Below are positions 1 to 12,160 of a stretch of DNA of 64,000 bases, in pieces. The notes beneath the pieces are model-generated. The model saw nothing but the letters and a program-made list of their open reading frames with translations. It did no database searches and was not told where the DNA came from. Source of the stretch: Eumeta japonica (Eukaryota; Arthropoda; Insecta; Lepidoptera; Psychidae); the NCBI GenBank assembly GCA_005406025.1, contig BGZK01000722.1, forward strand, positions 62,001-126,000, read 5' to 3'. Position numbers and translations under genes: made by a program. Positions within the stretch are counted from its first letter, which is position 1. Every line of letters starts with the position of its first letter.

Positions 1-1197
1 TTTATCACATCGATGTAGCTATAGTCGTTGTGGGACCGCTAATAAGACTGTAATACCGCTCGGATTTCGATAGAAACAAATGTTTATTCGTAGTGTATAA
101 TCTGGTCGTGGTCCCCTTATCGATCTCGATATTGACCTTATTCCACATTCTCTTTTAATCCATTTCCTTCTCGCTATCTTTCTTTCATTCTCGCTTTCCT
201 TTTGTTTTTCTAATTCATTTCTCATTCATTGACTTCTTTTTTTTCTCATTCCATGTATAGCAAGTAAACAGACATAGTAACATTTGAATAATTTTTTTTC
301 TACGAACTGTCTCCTAGACACTTGCTCTTTAACATCAATATGTATTTTAAGCCGTAATAAGTTCTATGTTTGTATTACTCTTCTTTAAAGACGGTTAAGT
401 TATTTCAAGTTATCAACAAACAATAATAAAATTTTATTAAAGGCGCTTTAGCCAATGTTGAATTACAAGAAAGTAAACTAATTAATCTTCCTTATCATAC
501 GAGCTATCTTCATATAAAATTTCATTGAAAACATTACAGCGGCTTAGCTGTGAAAATTCAACAGAAACACAGACAAAGTTACATTCGTATTTATTATATT
601 AGTGTGAATTATCATTATTACATATTTTGAGATTGCAGATGTGTTGGAAAACATAAACAGAGTTTAAATATCACACACAGTTTCGAAATAAAATTAAATG
701 TTTGAATGTTTTAGTTACCATTTTACTTATTATTTCCTAAATTTCTTTCCCTCAATAAAACCAGGGATTGGGGAAAGAAAATAGTAGAAGAAAAAAAATC
801 AATTTTTTTCTGTTTACTCACAAATTCGGTAGAAGCTTATTAAAATAATTTTTAGGCTGTGCGTGTGCGTAGCCGCGGAACTGTCGCCAGTCACGCGAGC
901 TATGTCCGCTTCACGTTATTTTGGAAACTTAATCAGTAGTTGATCCCGGGACGGCGCTAACTTATAGCTCCGATCATATATTCATAAGCAGATTAAAGAT
1001 TAGACGCAGTGATTAGTTATGTGGAGGTGACACGGAAAAGTTAATCAACTGGAAATTGCTCCGGCACTAAGAAACTGAAGTGTTTATTTAAATTTAATTT
1101 ATTAGAGCTCGATAGCAACAGTCGTGGCTAGTAAGATTTGTATCTTACTGTATTATGGTCCTTGGATGACCAGTATGAATCTCATTACAATAAATGG
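1..1197. other. AT-rich noncoding stretch
   Basis: No gene is recognised. Most of the stretch is A/T-rich with homopolymer runs. A patch at about 850-1010 is clearly richer in G+C and CpG than its surroundings and could be a conserved regulatory block, but nothing in it identifies a bound factor. Reading frames are short and carry no recognisable motif. Confidence 0.6.
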
Positions 1198-1236
1198 ACA
1201 TTAACATTGGAGCTACTTACAGCTCAATGTTAATGT
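1198..1236. repeat. Imperfect hairpin, 16-bp arms
   Basis: The left arm acattaacattg-gagct pairs with agctcaatgttaatgt. One unpaired G and a 6-nt loop (acttac) are the only breaks. No poly-T follows, and no flanking element was recognised. It may be a foldback relic or a chance palindrome. Confidence 0.6.
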
Positions 1237-1680
1237 TTAAAGGTTCACTATAAAGCAATTGCGGAAAGCATCCAAATGATGGGCGAGTTAGGTAACAAAA
1301 TTTCTGCTGATATATTTATAATAATACATATTGTCTTTTAGTTACATAACATTGGAAAATATTTACGCCACAGGTATATGAAATTATTTAAATATTTTGT
1401 AGATAATTTTTTCTGCCACACAGTCAACATCAAACAGCTCTGAAAGGGTTTTCTACTTTTGTTTTTTAGTTTATGCAAAACGTAGAAGAATAGTGCTTAA
1501 TTTGTTATATACTAATAACACATTAAAATGGAAAACTATTTGAGACATTACCAAGTATTCGAAACTAACACTCAGAAACGTCGAAAATTATATTCATATC
1601 AGTATTTCAAAAAAAAAGTAATTCGTCTTCTTGCCTCAAAAAGAGTTTTTATTAAGTTTTTCTTTTACTTCCTCCATCTT
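1237..1680. other. AT-rich noncoding stretch
   Basis: Unique-looking AT-rich sequence. I see no gene, RNA gene or mobile element remnant in it. Confidence 0.6.
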
Positions 1681-1684
1681 TTAT

Positions 1685-1850
1685 GATCATCGACTTGATC
1701 AATAGCGATTCCGATCCTAATCTCAAATCTATCCCATTTTTGCCTTTTATTCCGATCCCGGATTCGCTCTCGATTCCAATCCCAGAGTCAACCCTCAACT
1801 GAACCCGATGCTGCTCACGTTCTCAATTCAAATTCCAGCCCGACTCTCTA
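1685..1850 (+). repeat. Degenerate hexanucleotide (gattcc-like) tract
   Basis: Pyrimidine-biased sequence with many variants of gattcc/gatccc/gattcg spaced at roughly six bases (gattccgatcc, ttccgatcccgg, gattccaatccc). It looks like an old short-period repeat decayed by substitution. A similar tract lies inside the dispersed repeat at about 57.16-57.37 kb, and the opposite orientation appears at 2.4-2.5 and 2.84-2.95 kb. Confidence 0.55.
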
Positions 1851-2399
1851 AAAAAAGGATTGCTCTGTTGAGAAGTATTTGTTCATGAGCTATAAAAAGT
1901 ATTACTTGTGAGACTGTTATTCGTAAGCAAATGAAATAATTTGGGTTCGACTCTAAAATACAGTGATTTTATACATAGGTACTTGTCGCAAAACCATAGC
2001 AAAAAAGATGAACCTCCGAAATTTTTCCATAAATCTTTATCGTCTGTAGATCTATATACTATCATATTACCATATTATCAGTAAATTTATAAAACGCGTT
2101 TGTACGACAATATAATTCGAAATTCCATTTCGAGTCTCATTCGCATACCGAATATATCCATATAACATCGTGAATAGTGTTTTTCCTTCAATCACGTTCA
2201 AATGGCCATCCAATTGTAATAAAATTTTGCACAAAAGTAGATTACGTCCTAGAATCGGACATGTACTAATTTTAAACCAAAAAAAAAAGTATAAAAATCT
2301 ATGAAATGCTAAGTGTTTGTTATATCGATGTCCAACAGACGAACGCAGATCGGTATGGGTACTGTCATTAGACAGAAAAATCTGGTACGGAAGCAAAAG

Positions 2400-2960
2400 C
2401 GGATGGTACCAGGTTCGGATCCAACAGAGGAGTCAGAAGTGAATCGAGACCGATTCTGGAATAGGAATCAGGATTGAAAGTAAAATCAGTCCCGATATAA
2501 AAGGTGAAGGAACTCTTTTTAGGCCCACGTAAGCGAAACCTCAAGGAAATTTAATCATAAAAGAAATAACAACTGCTGAATTTTCAATTCACGCCCAGCG
2601 AAGCAAGAGATGGGAAGAGGACAATCATTTCATAATTGTAGGGCAAAAAATATTTAGGTCTGATCAAGCAATCCGATTTTCATAACGAATTTAGCAAAAG
2701 ATTGACTTATGATTTGGAGAAAGAATATATGTTGATCAATAATGAAATAACTTCGGAGAGAAATCAGAAACGGATTGACGAATAATGAACCTACTTTAAA
2801 GTTGTATCATTGTAATGCTTAGTATAAGAAAAATTCAGCAATAGATCCGCAACCTGAGCTAGAACCTAATTTAAAACCAGAAGTCGAGTGGAGCTTGGAA
2901 TTAGGATAAGAATTGGGAAATAAATAGGAACTAAGAGCTTAGGATTTGTTCGGTATAAAA
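2400..2960 (-). repeat. Degenerate ggaatc-like hexamer tracts, opposite orientation
   Basis: Two purine-biased patches (about 2400-2500 and 2840-2955) contain repeated ggaatc, ggattg, gaatcg and ggaact words. These are the reverse-complement sense of the tract at 1685-1850. AT-rich sequence without repeat character separates them. They look like remnants of one repeat family in inverted orientation; whether they belonged to one element is unknown. Confidence 0.45.
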
Positions 2961-3290
2961 GTGAAAATAAATTATTCCATGTTGGTACAGACTACCTAAA
3001 TCGCAAATAGAAGTTACATTTTTATAATTCATTAATCGAAATTCCATTTTTGAATGCCGTCATACTAGACGTTTTGATATATATTAATTAACAATTATTT
3101 TCCCAATTATTAAAGATATACCTCTAGTCATTCTATAAATAGAAAGAAGATAGTGTTTAAAGGTACCAAATGAGCCATAGCAATCGGACCAAATACTTTA
3201 TACTTCATTAAATATTTTTATATCTTTATATAAAGTTTGTACATATATCGTATGATGCTATTACTATATAATGTATAGATATTTTATGAA
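2961..3290. other. AT-rich noncoding stretch
   Basis: A/T-rich sequence with no gene or mobile element signature. Confidence 0.6.
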
Positions 3291-3293
3291 TAG

Positions 3294-3415
3294 TTTGTAC
3301 ATAGACCCTTCTGCTAGCGGACAAAAGGTTATTTTAGACAATAAACGTCCGTCCGTTTGGAATAAATCGCGTAGCCAAATATGTAACTCGCTTTGTGTTT
3401 AATTTTAAAGATTTT
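3294..3415 (+). repeat. Diverged repeat, copy 1 of 2
   Basis: This ~120-bp segment resembles 4245-4365. Shared landmarks, in the same order and orientation, are ccttc followed by a gapped stretch, ttattttagaca, gtc(cgt)ccgtttggaat, and ttgtgttt(a/g)ttttaaa. The similarity fades on both sides. It is either an old local duplication about 950 bp apart or two copies of an unrecognised dispersed repeat. Confidence 0.5.
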
Positions 3416-4244
3416 GTTTTCTGTCTCATAATATTCAAATTTTAAAGTAGCTGTCAGCTCATAAGAGATTTATACCCAACGAATTGTTGCTCTGTGCGCC
3501 TTAAAGAAAGGCGCAGTCTTTTGTGACATTGTTCTAAGATTTCCGTTAGCCGAACGTTTTGAGAATCAACTCTATGCCTCCGCAAAGACTCAATCTCAGT
3601 CCATCTCGCCAATAAGTACGTATGAAGAATGCCTTAACGATAAAGAGTGACTATGTTTTGATGACGTTGATCTTTGTGGGTGCGCAAACTCACCTATAGA
3701 TGTTTTCTTTGAGCTTCTCTCGGACCAAGATCTCAGTTAACCAGCACGTAACCTCGTTTCACGTTATAAAACATCTAACATTACAGTAGGCTGAAATTAC
3801 GCAAATAAAGTTCAACAGCTGATTTTGGGAACATTCGGCGTAAAAATTGCGACGACACGCGTCAAAAGCAAAAAAGGATGCAATGTATGGATGAGCTTAG
3901 TTCATTGTAAATAGGATTTGTATTAGGTCATGCTGATATGTCGTTTTACCTATAAAAACGAATCACGCAACAATAATATGGATCTTCGGCTAAACGTGTA
4001 ATCGCTACATAATTTTGGATGAATATGTCGTCGTATTTTAAAAAAATTCCCATCAGGCGGAATTATTATAGCATTTTTTTTCTACATGAATTTTTTCTAC
4101 ATGCTAAAAGTTAAAATAATTTTATAGTATAATAATTCCTTATTACACCGCATCTTAAATTAATTTTGAATAATAATCGTATGAATGTTATATTTGGCAG
4201 ACACCATAACTAACATATGATAAACATAAGTATATGTAGGTATA
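3416..4244. other. Noncoding stretch between repeat copies
   Basis: Moderately GC-richer at 3470-3900 than the flanks, with a short gcgcctt...aaggcgc inverted repeat near 3497-3515. All frames are short and unrecognised. It could be decayed mobile DNA or a conserved noncoding block. Confidence 0.5.
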
Positions 4245-4365
4245 TCTGCACTGTACAGATCCTTCCGTCCAATTAGAACAAAATAATATTTTAGACATAA
4301 GTCTATCCGTTTGGGAATGCGTGTTTAAAGAACGTGCTACTTCGTGTTTTGTTTAGTTTTAAATA
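4245..4365 (+). repeat. Diverged repeat, copy 2 of 2
   Basis: Partner of the 3294-3415 segment, with the same landmarks (ccttccgtcc, ttttagacataagtc, ccgtttgggaat, ttcgtgttttg) in the same order. Indels and substitutions show that it is old. Confidence 0.5.
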
Positions 4366-4463
4366 TTTCACAAATCTACCGGTCTCTGGAGCGATTTCTA
4401 TTCAAGCCTTCGCGTAATCGCTGTATGTAATTCTAACATTTTAGTAATCCCGCCAGGCAAGGG

Positions 4464-4502
4464 TCTATTATACTATTAGCAAGGGCCTAATAGTATAATA
4501 GA
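4464..4502. repeat. Perfect 16-bp inverted repeat, 7-nt loop
   Basis: The arm tctattatactattag is matched exactly by its reverse complement after the loop caagggc. There is no poly-T tail and no recognised transposon flank. It could be a foldback tip or a cruciform-prone site. Confidence 0.75.
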
Positions 4503-4949
4503 ACAACGAGAGTATTGTTTTTTTCTTTCCTACGTTGATTTTACAAAATAATAATTAAACGCCTCTTCAGCGTTTCAGCTGGCGAATAATTTTTTACACA
4601 CAACGATTAGCCACTCCTCGCGTGTCTCGTCCATAATCGCTACCTAGTTTTAAGTGATAAATTTTAAGCATGCGTAAATACAAATGTCTTAGTGGTAGTT
4701 ACCATTGTGGCATTACCAACAAATAGCTCGTAAATATAGTGACAATAAGTATTTATAGGCACAAAACAAAATCTAGAGATGCAGTATTGGTTCATTTGCA
4801 TTGACAACTATTCGTCATCAACCACATCAGCAACACCAACCAACGTACCCACAAATCTTAACCCCATAATTCTATAAAGGATATTTATTACATTCGACAG
4901 CAAACATCATCTCCCTCTTACTAAGGTTCCAGGCTAGGATTATGCAAAT
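4503..4949. other. Noncoding stretch
   Basis: AT-rich with moderately mixed composition. No gene or known element is recognised before the reverse-transcriptase scrap that follows. Confidence 0.5.
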
Positions 4950-5078
4950 AGATAGCTTTCTCATACAGCGGAGTATTAGTCATGGCTTACGGTTCGTTGT
5001 GAATATCGGTATCCCGCAAACCTATATATATGGTCCCCTTTTTTATTCATATTGAATATCAATGATATGTTGCCACTC
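4950..5078 (+). pseudogene. Reverse-transcriptase scrap (non-LTR element)
   Basis: The plus strand reads VNIGIPQTYIYGPLF and, after a one-base shift inside the poly-T run at 5039-5044, LFILNINDMLP. This matches the conserved non-LTR block of the form NxGVPQGSxLGPLLFxLYINDxLP just upstream of the YADD catalytic box. The preceding bases also read weakly like the loop before that block. No YADD box can be followed downstream, so it is a short, frameshifted fossil. It may share a clade with the fragments at 11.7-12.2 and 40.2-40.6 kb. The match is short, so confidence is moderate. Confidence 0.45.
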
Positions 5079-6160
5079 AATAGAGTTAATTGTCATGTGT
5101 ATGACAGGAAATGAGACAAATTGCGTTACGGTCGAAAACCTCTTTTAGAAACACATCGAATGCCATGATAAATCTGTGTGTGAAGTACAGATGTCTCTGT
5201 TACGTAAACGTAGGGCGCGGCGGGCAAATCTTCTCACCCTGACGTAATTCTAAAGTCGTAACGATATAGACTCAGTGGTTTGAAGCTGGAATGGATTTAG
5301 CTTAGTAATAGCAACCTATTCAACGGGTACTTGCGGCGTTCGATTCGGTTTTTATAGGGCAAAAATTATTTGGATTTCAGATTTCGATCGGTCAAAAAAC
5401 CTAAAAGGTAAGGGTTTTCATTTTTTTTTTTTGGGTTTTCATTTAAATTGAAAATCGATCCATCTCAAAAATTTAACATTATTTTGAAAAAAAATTTGAA
5501 AATAAATTTTTACCATACCATCTCTCAAAAAATGAATGAAGCGATTTTAACTCGGTTTTCTGGAATCTGATACACTATTATTACGAATAGAGCTTATTAA
5601 ATTTTGGATACTGTCGGTTGAAACCTTGGAAACCGTTTAATAAAATATTTTTTTCATACATTTTAATATATTTTCAGAAATTTATGTTCAGACATGCGCT
5701 TTCAAATTCCGCAGATGCGATTTAAATAGATCTGTTCGTTCGTTCGTTGAAAATTTTCAACTTTGTTAGTGGAAGTCAAAAATAGTGTTTTTATATTATT
5801 AAGATATGATTAAAAGTTCAGAACAGATATTAATCATTTTTCATGAGCAATTAATGATAATATCATGTATATAGATGCCTGTGGTTGTGCGAACCGATAA
5901 GTGCAATAGGTATTGAAATATTAAATTTTATTGTTCGTATGGAACATTTCCGATATTCAATAATTAGGCAAAATAAAAGAAAATTTAATAATAAAAAAAA
6001 ATAGTGTTCCTAATAATACTTTACATTAAAACTTTAGGCTTGTTACTGACCTATATCACAAATTTGAATCCAGATTGCACGTATCGTACATATCAACGTC
6101 ATTGAAAACGGTGTGTAAGTTATCCATTAATCACAATAAGTGTACGGAGAAAAATATTTT
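5079..6160. other. Noncoding stretch
   Basis: A GC/CpG-richer stretch lies at about 5200-5350, then AT-rich sequence with long A and T runs. I see no gene and no further readable part of the adjacent reverse-transcriptase scrap. Confidence 0.55.
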
Positions 6161-6169
6161 GAAAGATGG

Positions 6170-6345
6170 ATACAACAAAAACAGCGTTCCACGCGGAAAG
6201 GTCGCGGAAAGGGGGTAGGTGCGAGAGGGAGTTGGACAGTAACAAATCGCCCCTGCCGGTGGCGGGATGAATTACGGCGACCAATCGACTTGTGATACCC
6301 CGCCCCCCGCATGACGCCATTTTTAATTTTCGTGGGGTGGATATA
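6170..6345. other. GC-rich patch, candidate conserved noncoding block
   Basis: A sharply GC-richer island in AT-rich DNA containing ggtcgcggaaaggggg, ccctgccggtggcggg and ccccgccccccgc. Two minus-strand frames run through it (to 6366) but show no domain or start context. A regulatory block is more likely than a gene, but the sequence alone cannot prove it. Confidence 0.35.
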
Positions 6346-7450
6346 GCCCACACTATGATATTCCATTTTTTATATTAAGTGCGGATTATCCCTTATTTTA
6401 CAGTTATTTATATTATTATTATAAATGCAAATCGATGATTGTACACAATTAAATATGTTTTCCAATTCTACACAACTATATATATATGGATATCTAAACG
6501 TATGCACTATTAATTAATTTATAACACGTTGCACAAATATACCTAGATTATTTAAAATGATTTTAATGTTCTTTTTTAAATTCATATTTACAAGGAAAAT
6601 AATAAAGTTGTATTAACTCTGACACGGTTTTATCACTTAATTCAATCCCGAGATATAATAAAATATCATTAATAATAAAACATGAATTTAACAAACAATT
6701 TTATCGATAGTTCATCCCCTAACTCGGCAGATAACTGTTACCATAATACACGATAATCCGAAACCGACAGCTGAATCGCCGGCAGTCTAACATAAACAAC
6801 GGAATTTATCGATATTTTGACACGTCGTCGTATTAACCACAACGGGCTAACCATGTAAATATTTTAAAAGTGCTGCAGTAAAATGAGATTTAATGGTTCA
6901 TAAAAGCTAATGTGCTCATAATCGGCGCTCCGACAAATTATACCATTAACCGGGCATCAAAGTTAACACAAATCACGCCCTCTAACGTTCTTGCAGCGAA
7001 CCACGTGCGATAGAGAATTATTCTTTATGGTTTTGTAGCAATTTTATTTTTACAAATAACCGTACATCAATTCTTGATACATATAGAGTATAAAAGTTAT
7101 ATATTTATCTTTTATAATAGAAATACGTGGAATGTTTAATAACGTAAGTTCAATAATTTCATCAAAGATAATAACTCCATCTGTTGTCGAATAGATCAAA
7201 TGTCACAAAAACGTTTTATTACAATAAATAATCGTTTTTATTCCGTTTTTTCGCTGTCCAACCTAACAGCTTACAAGTAATTAACAATAGGTAATAAACA
7301 TAATCTAATCGTGGCTCTTGTTAGCTCGCACCCATTTATAACGCTGCGGCGCATCAATAATTCATACCTATAATAATAATAGAGGCGGTATTGACGTAAT
7401 TAGTGCAATTATTCGCCCACCCACGCTCATTGCGGTTGGTGAACCTAACC
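6346..7450. other. Noncoding, two candidate regulatory blocks
   Basis: The patches at about 6710-7020 and 7300-7450 have mixed composition and dense short words of the kind seen in insect enhancers. Examples are repeated taatta/attaa cores and the clustered taattagtgcaattattcg at about 7398. The sequence between them is plain AT-rich. No coding potential is seen. Confidence 0.35.
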
Positions 7451-10400
7451 TTTGAGTATAATTGAATTACTATTTATCTTTTCTTCAATCAGCAGATAAT
7501 TACAAACGGAATTTTGTTTTCGACACCTACAAAATTAATTTTCGAAACTCATTATTTTAAAAATTCTCAAATGTATCTAAATTTTTTTGGAGTTTGGTAG
7601 GACTATATTAATTGTTTAATAAATGCAGTAGCAATGTGTACCAAGCGGTATAAATATGCATTTGTACAATTCTAATAAGGACAATTAGGTACTTCTTATA
7701 CTCATTAATGTTACAAAAAAATTCATGAGTAAAATTAATTACATTTGATGACCTGACTAGAACTTTAATAAAACAAATAATTAATTTTAATTAAATACAA
7801 GTTATGATAGTGTCAAGATTACAAGTAAAATTATACCACCTTTACAGTAGACATTTATGAAATTTTTTAAATATTTTGTGGCTTATTTTGTAATAAATGT
7901 ATATAAATATACATAGACCCATTGGATAGATAAAATGTGAAACAAATTACAAATTTCCTTATCAATAACTTGATTGAAATAAATACATAATAATATACTC
8001 TATACAAATCTTATAAGAAAAAAAAACAGGCCAAAGGCGAGTTGGATTTCCATAAGGAGGATTCCATAATTGAGTAATAAAATCCGTAACTTTACTTATT
8101 ATGAATAAGTAAATAAATAAAAATAAGTTATATCGCTACCACTCATTTGATTGAAGATCCCGAGCACCGAAAAAGCCCCACATCTTGAAAAAACGCACCC
8201 TACGTAACAATAGAAATCTGATCCAAATTTGTATATGGTAACTAAATTAAAAATAAACTTTAAAAAACAAAAAGAATACAAACAGCTATTATAGGCCAAA
8301 GTCTTAACATATTTATTTGTATTTACTTCGTAATGTGGAGGTTACTATAGTAACTATTAAACCAATTGATTTTATTGGTCTTTGGTAAAATGATGCAAAG
8401 CAAATATTATCGCTTTAGAATATTTTTTGTGATCCATGACGTTTTAAAGACTTAGAATTCATGAAATGACGCGACATGAATGACACTACATAGTTCGTAA
8501 ATTATAAAAGATCTTAAGCTGCTCATAAAACCCGTCTAAGCAAAATTAACAAATCATCGCAGGGGCATGTGCGCTTTTATAATAAATTTCCAAATAAAAT
8601 TCAAAATTTGTTTGTCATTTTATAAATTTAAACGTTTCGTTAAAATAAAGTTATATAGCAAGGGCCATATTGTATTGTAACTGAATATCATAGTGAAAAA
8701 AAACCTATTGGATTGAACTGCTCGGCTATCAGGTCACTTCATGCTATTTATAAGAGTTGTACTAAATTGATAATACTCACTATTTTGTATCGATGAGCAA
8801 GCATTTGGAACGGGTGGTAATTTTATTGTCAAAAACAATCGTTTATGTCACATTTCAAATGTAATTTCTATTAAATTTAAATAAAGCTATTTTTGATTCG
8901 ATTTTTGCTTTCAACAATTGCGAAAATTAAGGAACGGTCTATTTACTATTATTTTCTGTAATAACTTTTAAACTAGTATACATACTATACAATATAGAAT
9001 ACATTCTATAATTCTAAAGAAAAAATACTCGAATTTCTCACAAAAAAAAAACCGTTTATTTTTGTTGTATCAGATGGTGTATTTGACTTATTTAATTTCC
9101 CCCAAAAATGAATTTCCGATATCGAAATTCATTCACTTACATTTGACGTCAGTAATGGGGTCATTTAACTCTATATTTACAAAATCGCAAAGTTTTTCGT
9201 TCAGTAGGTTCAAAGAAAAAGAGAAACTAGACAGTTTTTTTCATTGGATGTGCGGAATCCTAAAAATTCATTGTAATCAAAATAATAGGATTCAAAGCTC
9301 GACATTATGTCATTACTTTTATTGCTTTCTCATTCAACTTGTCTTCGCTTATGTAATTTGATTAATATTTATAATTTGACGTTCTTGCAATATTTCATAC
9401 AAAACCAGTCTAATAATTTTGGTTAGGCGCCTTAACTCCATTCTCGGTTAACATTTACCTATTACACTAGAAAGGACGTCGATCACTATCTACGCAAAAT
9501 TAAGGGTGTGCCATAACTCAAGCATACTAGCGAGGCGTGTTGAGTGCGATATGTAGGAATAATTATACGGCCATTAGTCAGGAAAGTCCTCGGACGAATA
9601 TTCGGGAGTCGGAAGCTGTTCGAACGCGCTCTAATACTTTGGGGAATTTTCACTTGTAATAAACATTTTATATCACGCTTTTCGAATTAAATCCTCTATC
9701 TGTTGGCATGATTGGGGCATTGCTGTTCTGTTTTCAAATATTTTAGATATTTAATATTTGCGTTAAATTGCACGTAAAAAAATGAATCAAATAGTAATAT
9801 CTTCATTATAATGCACCGATTTGATACAACCATATAGTCATAAAAACATGTTCATAACATTAAAACATAATGTGGCAGTTTAGGGTTATTCTAATCTACC
9901 TTGATTACTTCTAATCAGTGTTATGAGCGCTTTTGGAGGATAATGTTTATAGATATATCAAAATTACATAAAACAACAACAAACGAAGAGGTCAACGCGT
10001 TTTCTCCAACTACAAAGTTACCAAGTTGGAGTTTGACTGCAAGCGAATTGACCAATGAGATTTTAATTTAAGTCAAATCATTGCAATCGTCGCGTGAGTA
10101 CAAGTTGAGCGGTTGATTCAGCGTATTGTGGCCACACGTATACTCTATACTCTATGTGAATAATACGTAAAAACATTCAATAAACAACTTTTGCGGTACA
10201 TTATCTAAATAATGGCGGATTCCTGAGGTTCTGGAGCTTTCAACTTAATAAGTATCTAATTATTTATCTTATAAGGGCTTATGGCCTTGTTTTTAAACGA
10301 AATGCTAGTAAATAATATTAAATATCTTTGGCCTATTTGTTGTTAGTAATTTATTTTTAAGTTACAAGATAGATTCGCTATTTCCAAAGCTGAATTTTCA

Positions 10401-11690
10401 ATTTCGTAAATAACTTTTGTAACTCTATATTTAAGGAAGTTAAAGGGAAACCAAATTCCATAAGCATCAAAGAAATAGTCAAAGGACGGTACACCGTACT
10501 TGGCTAAAGGCACATGTATACGAACAATAATTAATAGCACAAATTGGTGGTTAGAACTAAGTGCGATGTTCCTATACATGGCAACATTATGTGGGAACAA
10601 TTACACATCCATTAATCACAGAAGTCCTCCGGCAGTTTATTACAGCTCTCCCGCCCTCTGGCGGTTGCAACCCTTCTCACCCGGCTTGAATAACGCCCTT
10701 TTTGGACATACTCCTAACTCGAAAATGTTATAGGTGTCTAAGTTATCCACTTCATTGTTTTGTGTCATTCGATTAATAAAGGCCGGTTTCGACAAGTTGA
10801 ATTCGTAATACCGAGGACAGTAAAAAACTGTATAATGACGTCAGATAATCTGAAATTCGATAATGTTTAAACCAGAGGTACTAGTGGATAATTAATCGAA
10901 TATTTAGTAGTGAAAACGGATAATGAGTTTATAAAAACTATTTTTTTAATGATATTTTGTACGAAATTATTAACTATCTGTTTTTCCAATATACTCTCCT
11001 TATAATCTTTATTTATTTGAAAGAGATTTTTATCACACTTTGTGCTGATCTTTTATATACTAGCTTTAAATATGACAGTTTCTAGTCTTTTCGGAACAAC
11101 AGTCGCACTCAAGTTTACATAGAGGATAGAATAGGTTTGCAATAGAGAGTTACATGCTCCTGATTTGGAGCTTATGCTTCGGTCGTCTTCTTAGACGTCC
11201 TAAGTGTTAGGTTTAAAAACACTTTTATTGTAATTTATAATTAATTTTATTTACGAGATGCGTATGCATGGCCAAGAGATCGGTCGTGATGCAGTTAAAT
11301 GAGGTACGTATTTGCTACCCCCCCATGCCAAACCATTTTACCAACCATTTTACAAACCATTCTGTAATAAACAGTTTGCATTAAAGACAGTTGTACGTAC
11401 TGCCGTATAAAATTATTGCTGCAAAAGTAACTAACTTGCTCCTAATTAACAAAGTCGAAATGAATTTTTTTGATTGATTATATTAAAAATCAAGGTACGT
11501 TTAAGAAACAAAGGCCTATATAGTGATGTTTAAGAATAAATTGAATAGAGTTATTAATATTTAAGAAATCATAAAGTTTGAGAATGATTCAATTCAATGA
11601 ACAAGTATTTTATTTTATCTAGAAATTACTATTGGGAAGCTTTCTTGGTACTAAAAAAATTGTATAATCTTGAAATATTGTAACGACCCT
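7451..11690. other. Long AT-rich stretch, no gene recognised
   Basis: Mostly unique AT-rich sequence. Slightly more complex patches lie at 9430-9660 and 10600-10720 (cctccgg...ctctggcgg). A plus-strand frame at 9062-9361 and a minus-strand frame at 10343-10600 are low-complexity and show no motif. No RNA gene or mobile element is recognised. Confidence 0.55.
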
Positions 11691-11694
11691 AATC

Positions 11695-12160
11695 AAATGT
11701 ATGATTCATTATTGGCTATGAACAAATCTGAATGTAATGACGTTTTTAGATCAAAATATTTGTTATAAACTGCGTCGATCAGTTTAGCACTACTCGAGAC
11801 AAAATTAATAAGTTTTGTTTTCTTCTCATTGAAAATAAAATTATTAATACTAAACCACTCAACTATTTCAGAGATAGTACTATTTGTTTCATCAAAAGCT
11901 GGTTGTTGCCTATTACTCTGAAAAGGTAAAGAAGTATCATCAGTAAACAGTACCGACCTCATCCTTAACAAGGTGGGGTAAATGTAAATCATTAATATAA
12001 ACTAGAAATAGGAGTGGTCCAAAAAGTGAACCCTGCGGCATACGTATATTGACTGTAAATCTGACGATCTCTCATCATTACCATCAACCCTCTGAACTCT
12101 ACCACTTAAAAAGTGATCGATCCGTCACAAATAGCTGTCCACAAGGGTCAGGATAGATGA
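11695..12160 (-). pseudogene. Non-LTR retrotransposon reverse-transcriptase fragment
   Basis: Read on the minus strand, the fragment starts near 12150 with a decayed SYL...V.VDG segment. It then gives VNIRMPQGSLFGPLLFLVYINDL (spanning the block before the catalytic site) and, after a frameshift, LFTDDTSL, which is the catalytic box with both aspartates kept (usual form FADDTSL). Next come IVEWFSINNFIFNEKKTKLINF-type residues, the conserved W...N.L.LN..KT segment downstream of the catalytic box. Stops and at least one frameshift make it dead. This is the palm of a jockey/CR1-like element; endonuclease and 3' parts are not seen next to it. The fragment at 40.2-40.6 kb covers a later part of a similar protein. 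Confidence 0.9.
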
